Source: Euryarchaeota archaeon UBA287 (GTDB taxonomy: Archaea > Thermoplasmatota > UBA186 > UBA287). From it: a DNA stretch of 7,462 nucleotides. Below the pieces are notes generated by a model. The model was not told the origin of the DNA. It saw nothing but the letters and a program-made list of their open reading frames with translations, and did not search any database. Made by a program: the position numbers and the translations under genes. The stretch lies in assembly GCA_002495235.1 (NCBI GenBank), contig DAEG01000065.1, forward strand, positions 1 to 7,462, read 5' to 3'. The first letter of the stretch is position 1, and every line of letters starts with the position of its first letter. Shown here piece after piece: positions 4,703 to 7,462 of the stretch.

Positions 4703-6129
4703 TCTTCTCCCTCCTTTCCTCTGAATATCAGTTTTACTCCTCCGGTGCCGAGATTTATCGGTTTTCCAACGACTATGTTCTCGGAGACTCCTCTCAGCTC
4801 ATCAACAGATCCTTTTATCCCGGCCTCAAGAAGGTGATCCACAGTCAGCTCGAATGCTGCCCTCGCCAGCACGCTGGGCTTTTCGCCGGCTATACCGTGC
4901 CTTCCGACGGCCCTTATGTCGCCGTCGAAGGTCATCAGGTCGGAAACCAGCATTATGTGCCTCATGTCAACCACCAGGCCCTGCTCTCTCAGGGTGCTGT
5001 ACGCCTCATTTATTATCGCATTCCTTGCGGCCTCTATACCTAGCACCTCCCCCATCTCTTCGATATCGTTTGTAGTGGTTCGTGTCTTGTCAATGCCATC
5101 TATCTGCATGATCTCCTTGAAGTTTGAACCCTCTGTGTAAAGGACGAATCCCTCGTTCTCGGATCGGACTATGACCCTCCTGATGCCGTCTATCCCCTTT
5201 ATCTTCAGGTCACGGATGGAATCTATGACACCCTGAAGCCGGAGATAGCTCGGCTGAGTGAGAGAGATCACTATCATATCGCCGTCCATCTTTGCCTCTA
5301 CACCCCTGACCTTCTTTATTCTCTCCAGCATAGTCTCCGTGTCTATGTCGCGCTCCCTCATTCTCCTGACCTTTGGGATCACGTTTATGCGCATGTTAGC
5401 TACGTCTATACTGAGATCGGCTATGTCTATGAGGGTCGTCACCTCGATCTGAGAGGCTATCTTCTTTGCTGCCTCGGAATCGCGGTTTATCTCCTCTTCC
5501 AGGTATATCGTCGTCATTGGTGTTGCGGGCTTCTGCCGGGCATCGAATATCTCTATGAGCCTCGGCAGACCCAGGGTTACGTTTATCTCGGCCACACCAG
5601 CGTAGTGGAAGGTACGCATCGTCATCTGTGTTCCTGGCTCACCTATGGACTGCGCCGCGATTATGCCAACAGCCTCTCCCGCATCAACCTTGGCCTTTTC
5701 ATACTCGATCACGGCCTCCTTCGCTATCATCTCGATCTTGGCGTCATCGACATCCCGATCCATAAGGGCCTTAGCGAGCTTTTCCGTGATGCGGACGGGG
5801 AGTTTTCCTTCCGCGAAGTAGTTCAACTTGCCATTTATGTCCTGCTCACCGAACGCGGGTTTTTCTTTTATCTCCTCTACCGTCCTCTCTTCGGTCTTTT
5901 TTTCTTCTTTCGCGCTCACTTTCTTCTGTCTTCCTTTTCTGCTCTCTTTCTTCTCTATCTTGAGGATGCTGGCCACACCATCAGCCCTCTTGCCGAGGAC
6001 CTTCTCCAGGTCTTCATAGCTGGTGTCCTTCAGCCTGCTGACGTTATACCCCGCATCGACCAGCTTCGTGGCGTCACCCTCGCTCACGCCCCTCTTGACC
6101 AGAGCATTGACGGAGTCCTTCCTGCCCAT
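4699..6129 (-). CDS. rpoA2: DNA-directed RNA polymerase subunit A'' with N-terminal extension
   Basis: 476 residues; this is the C-terminal half of the split largest subunit (Rpb1 equivalent). The core starts near residue 100. The stretch from AGEAVGIIAAQSIGEPGTQ to MRTFHYAGVAEINVTLGLPR (about 150-190) is the invariant trigger-loop region, and the jaw and C-terminal clamp segments follow to GTGGVKLIFRGKE. Archaeal A'' is usually about 380-400 residues; the excess lies at the N terminus. Residues 1-58 look like a helix-hairpin-helix/SAM-like helical domain (GVSEGDATKLVDAGY, then SYEDLEKVLGKRADGVASI), followed by a lysine/glutamate-rich linker (59-90). No intein is present. The ATG at 6129-6127 overlaps the rpoA1 stop by one base (TGATG), with a GAGGTGA ribosome site at 6139-6133, so this start and the extension look real. 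Confidence 0.95.
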   Translation of the reverse strand: MGRKDSVNALVKRGVSEGDATKLVDAGYNVSRLKDTSYEDLEKVLGKRADGVASILKIEKKESRKGRQKKVSAKEEKKTEERTVEEIKEKPAFGEQDINGKLNYFAEGKLPVRITEKLAKALMDRDVDDAKIEMIAKEAVIEYEKAKVDAGEAVGIIAAQSIGEPGTQMTMRTFHYAGVAEINVTLGLPRLIEIFDARQKPATPMTTIYLEEEINRDSEAAKKIASQIEVTTLIDIADLSIDVANMRINVIPKVRRMRERDIDTETMLERIKKVRGVEAKMDGDMIVISLTQPSYLRLQGVIDSIRDLKIKGIDGIRRVIVRSENEGFVLYTEGSNFKEIMQIDGIDKTRTTTNDIEEMGEVLGIEAARNAIINEAYSTLREQGLVVDMRHIMLVSDLMTFDGDIRAVGRHGIAGEKPSVLARAAFELTVDHLLEAGIKGSVDELRGVSENIVVGKPINLGTGGVKLIFRGKEGEE

Positions 6130-7462
6130 CAGTCACCTCTCAGCATCTTGTTCACTATGCCATCCACATCGATCGTCTCACCCTGCACGCTCTTAGACGG
6201 ATCTACGCAATCATCGCCGTAAACGAACTGTATGATCTTGTCTGCAGGATCCCTGACGCTTCCGTCGTGGTCCACCTTCAGGTTTTCCAGCGCGTTTATC
6301 AGTCTCCTCTGCATATACCCGCTCCTTGACGTCCTCACGGCTGTATCGACCAGCCCTTCTCTTCCTGCCATCGAGTGAAAGAAGTACTCCAGCGGATTCA
6401 GGCCCTTCTTGTATGAAGACTCTACAAATCCTTTCGCAAGAGCTCCTATGTCCCCCTTTCTGAAGTGAGGCAGTGTCCTGCGCTCATAGCCCCTCGATAT
6501 CCTCTCTCCTCTTATGGACTGAGGACCCACAGACCCGGACATCTGGGATATGTTCAGCATTGAGCCTCTCGCTCCCGTCTTTGCCATGATGACCGCGCTG
6601 TTATCCTCCTCTACATGCCTGCTCGCTATCTGACCACAATCATCCCTCGCCTTGGCCAGGATCCTCATGATCTCCAGCTCCAGTGTCTCCTCAAGGGACC
6701 TGCCGGGAGCCTGCTCGAGCTCGCCACGCTTGTAGATCTCTATGAGCTCATCAACCCTGTCCTTTGCCTTGTCGAGGACCTCCTGTATCTGCTCCTGAGC
6801 CTCTTGAGGTATGTCCTCCTCGTCTATCCCTATAGAGAAACCCAGAACTGACAGAGTGGCTATGCCAAGCCTGGAAGCGGAGTCTATAAAGTCCTTGGCC
6901 ACACCATTCCCGTGCTCCCTGACTATCTCGTTAACGAGCCTCCCGTTGAAAGCACCCACGGCTACGTCGTCTATCGTCCCTTTTACCAGTTTTCCGTGTC
7001 TTATGATCACGTAAGCATCATTCGGGCAGTTCTCCTTCTCGCACTTCTCGCAATGCTCGCATATCTTAGCCCTGAATTCTGCATCTATCGGCGGCATGAT
7101 CAGCGAGAAGAGATCCTTTCCGGTGAAACCCTCCGGAACGCTGTCTATACCCGCCCTGCTGAGTATCATTGACGCCGTGCTGTTCTCGAGCTCACTGAAA
7201 CCGTGGGTCAGGTAGTAAAGACCAGTTATGTGATCGTGGATGCAGCCTATTATCGCACCACCGAACCTTGGGCTCAGCAGGTGCTCCTCCACGCTCATTA
7301 GCGCCCTTGCCTCCGCTATAGCCTCCTCGCCCTGAAGGACGTGCAGGTTCATCTCGTCTCCGTCGAAGTCTGCGTTGTAAGGAGAGCAGACGAGCGGGTT
7401 TAACCTGAAGGTGCGGTACGGAAGGATCCTTGCCCTGTGGCAGAGCATGCTCATCCTGTGAA
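6129..7462 (-). CDS. rpoA1: DNA-directed RNA polymerase subunit A', 5'-partial (C-terminal part)
   Basis: The frame is open to the window end; codons HR precede the methionine at 7454, matching the family's HRMS motif, so that methionine is internal. About 443 residues of the usual 870-900 are visible. The catalytic magnesium-binding motif NADFDGDEM holds the three aspartates (codons near 7376-7350). Further on, FVESSYKKGLNPLEYFFHSM and GREGLVDTAVRTSRSGYMQR are the conserved bridge-helix region. A Cys-x2-Cys-x2-Cys-x4-Cys cluster (codons from 7061 to 7026) precedes a DAYVIIRHGK segment and probably binds a metal. The residue after NLHV is Leu, where Pro is usual. With rpoA2 it forms the largest subunit of the polymerase. 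The stop TGA overlaps the rpoA2 start, the standard arrangement in archaea. Confidence 0.96.
   Translation of the reverse strand, partial: HRMSMLCHRARILPYRTFRLNPLVCSPYNADFDGDEMNLHVLQGEEAIAEARALMSVEEHLLSPRFGGAIIGCIHDHITGLYYLTHGFSELENSTASMILSRAGIDSVPEGFTGKDLFSLIMPPIDAEFRAKICEHCEKCEKENCPNDAYVIIRHGKLVKGTIDDVAVGAFNGRLVNEIVREHGNGVAKDFIDSASRLGIATLSVLGFSIGIDEEDIPQEAQEQIQEVLDKAKDRVDELIEIYKRGELEQAPGRSLEETLELEIMRILAKARDDCGQIASRHVEEDNSAVIMAKTGARGSMLNISQMSGSVGPQSIRGERISRGYERRTLPHFRKGDIGALAKGFVESSYKKGLNPLEYFFHSMAGREGLVDTAVRTSRSGYMQRRLINALENLKVDHDGSVRDPADKIIQFVYGDDCVDPSKSVQGETIDVDGIVNKMLRGD

Noticed and set aside
5605..6222. 205-codon plus-strand open frame opposite rpoA2.
   Set aside because: It lies antisense to the conserved A'' core and the Lys/Glu linker; its Phe/Leu-rich sequence is a by-product of the purine-rich coding strand.
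4699..7462. Intein or intron in rpoA1 or rpoA2.
   Set aside because: The visible reading frames are continuous through the conserved motifs, with no Hint-domain sequence.

Overview
This window looks archaeal, and most likely euryarchaeal. RNA polymerase is encoded as split A' and A'' subunits followed by eL30 (L30e) and the short two-KH archaeal NusA. The tRNA genes lack an encoded CCA and carry bulge-helix-bulge (BHB) introns. TATA-box promoters lie at the archaeal distance from the RNA starts, and the codon choice is rich in ATA, AGG and AGA. I cannot place it at order level from this stretch; the codon style would suit a methanogen, an ANME-like or an Archaeoglobus-like lineage.

Layout. 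1-551 (+) is the C-terminal part of a TraB/PrgY-family protein. 594-687 (+) is tRNA-Tyr(GTA) with a 21-nt canonical 37/38 intron. 832-1132 (-) is a tRNA-Arg(TCG) gene interrupted in its T-loop by a 229-nt insertion (846-1074). The two exons rebuild a perfect cloverleaf, and the junction folds as a BHB motif, so I read the insertion as a noncanonical 59/60 intron. The intron is filled with nested palindromes (874-970) and a second long hairpin (985-1049). A 13-bp copy of the tRNA-Arg 3' end lies outside the gene at 699-711, possibly the scar of an integrated element. 712-831 holds no gene I can identify but can fold into a stem-loop.

1232-2113 (+) encodes an exported protein of unknown function. 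It overlaps by 8 nt a 577-residue multidomain protein (2106-3839, +) made of a zinc ribbon, a PUA-like domain, a PAPS-reductase-type PP-loop domain and a two-cluster ferredoxin. The two are probably cotranscribed from a TATA box at 1186-1193 that sits back to back with the tRNA-Arg promoter.

3840-3990 is a convergent intergenic region with terminator-like inverted repeats. From 7462 down to 3991, on the minus strand, lies a tightly overlapping transcription/translation operon: rpoA1 (5'-partial), rpoA2 (with an unusual N-terminal extension), rpl30e and nusA. In many Euryarchaeota nusA is followed by rps12-rps7-EF2; here it is the last gene and faces the redox protein, so that linkage is broken.

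The strongest candidate for something unusual is the tRNA-Arg T-loop intron, its palindromic content and the nearby duplicate of the tRNA 3' end.
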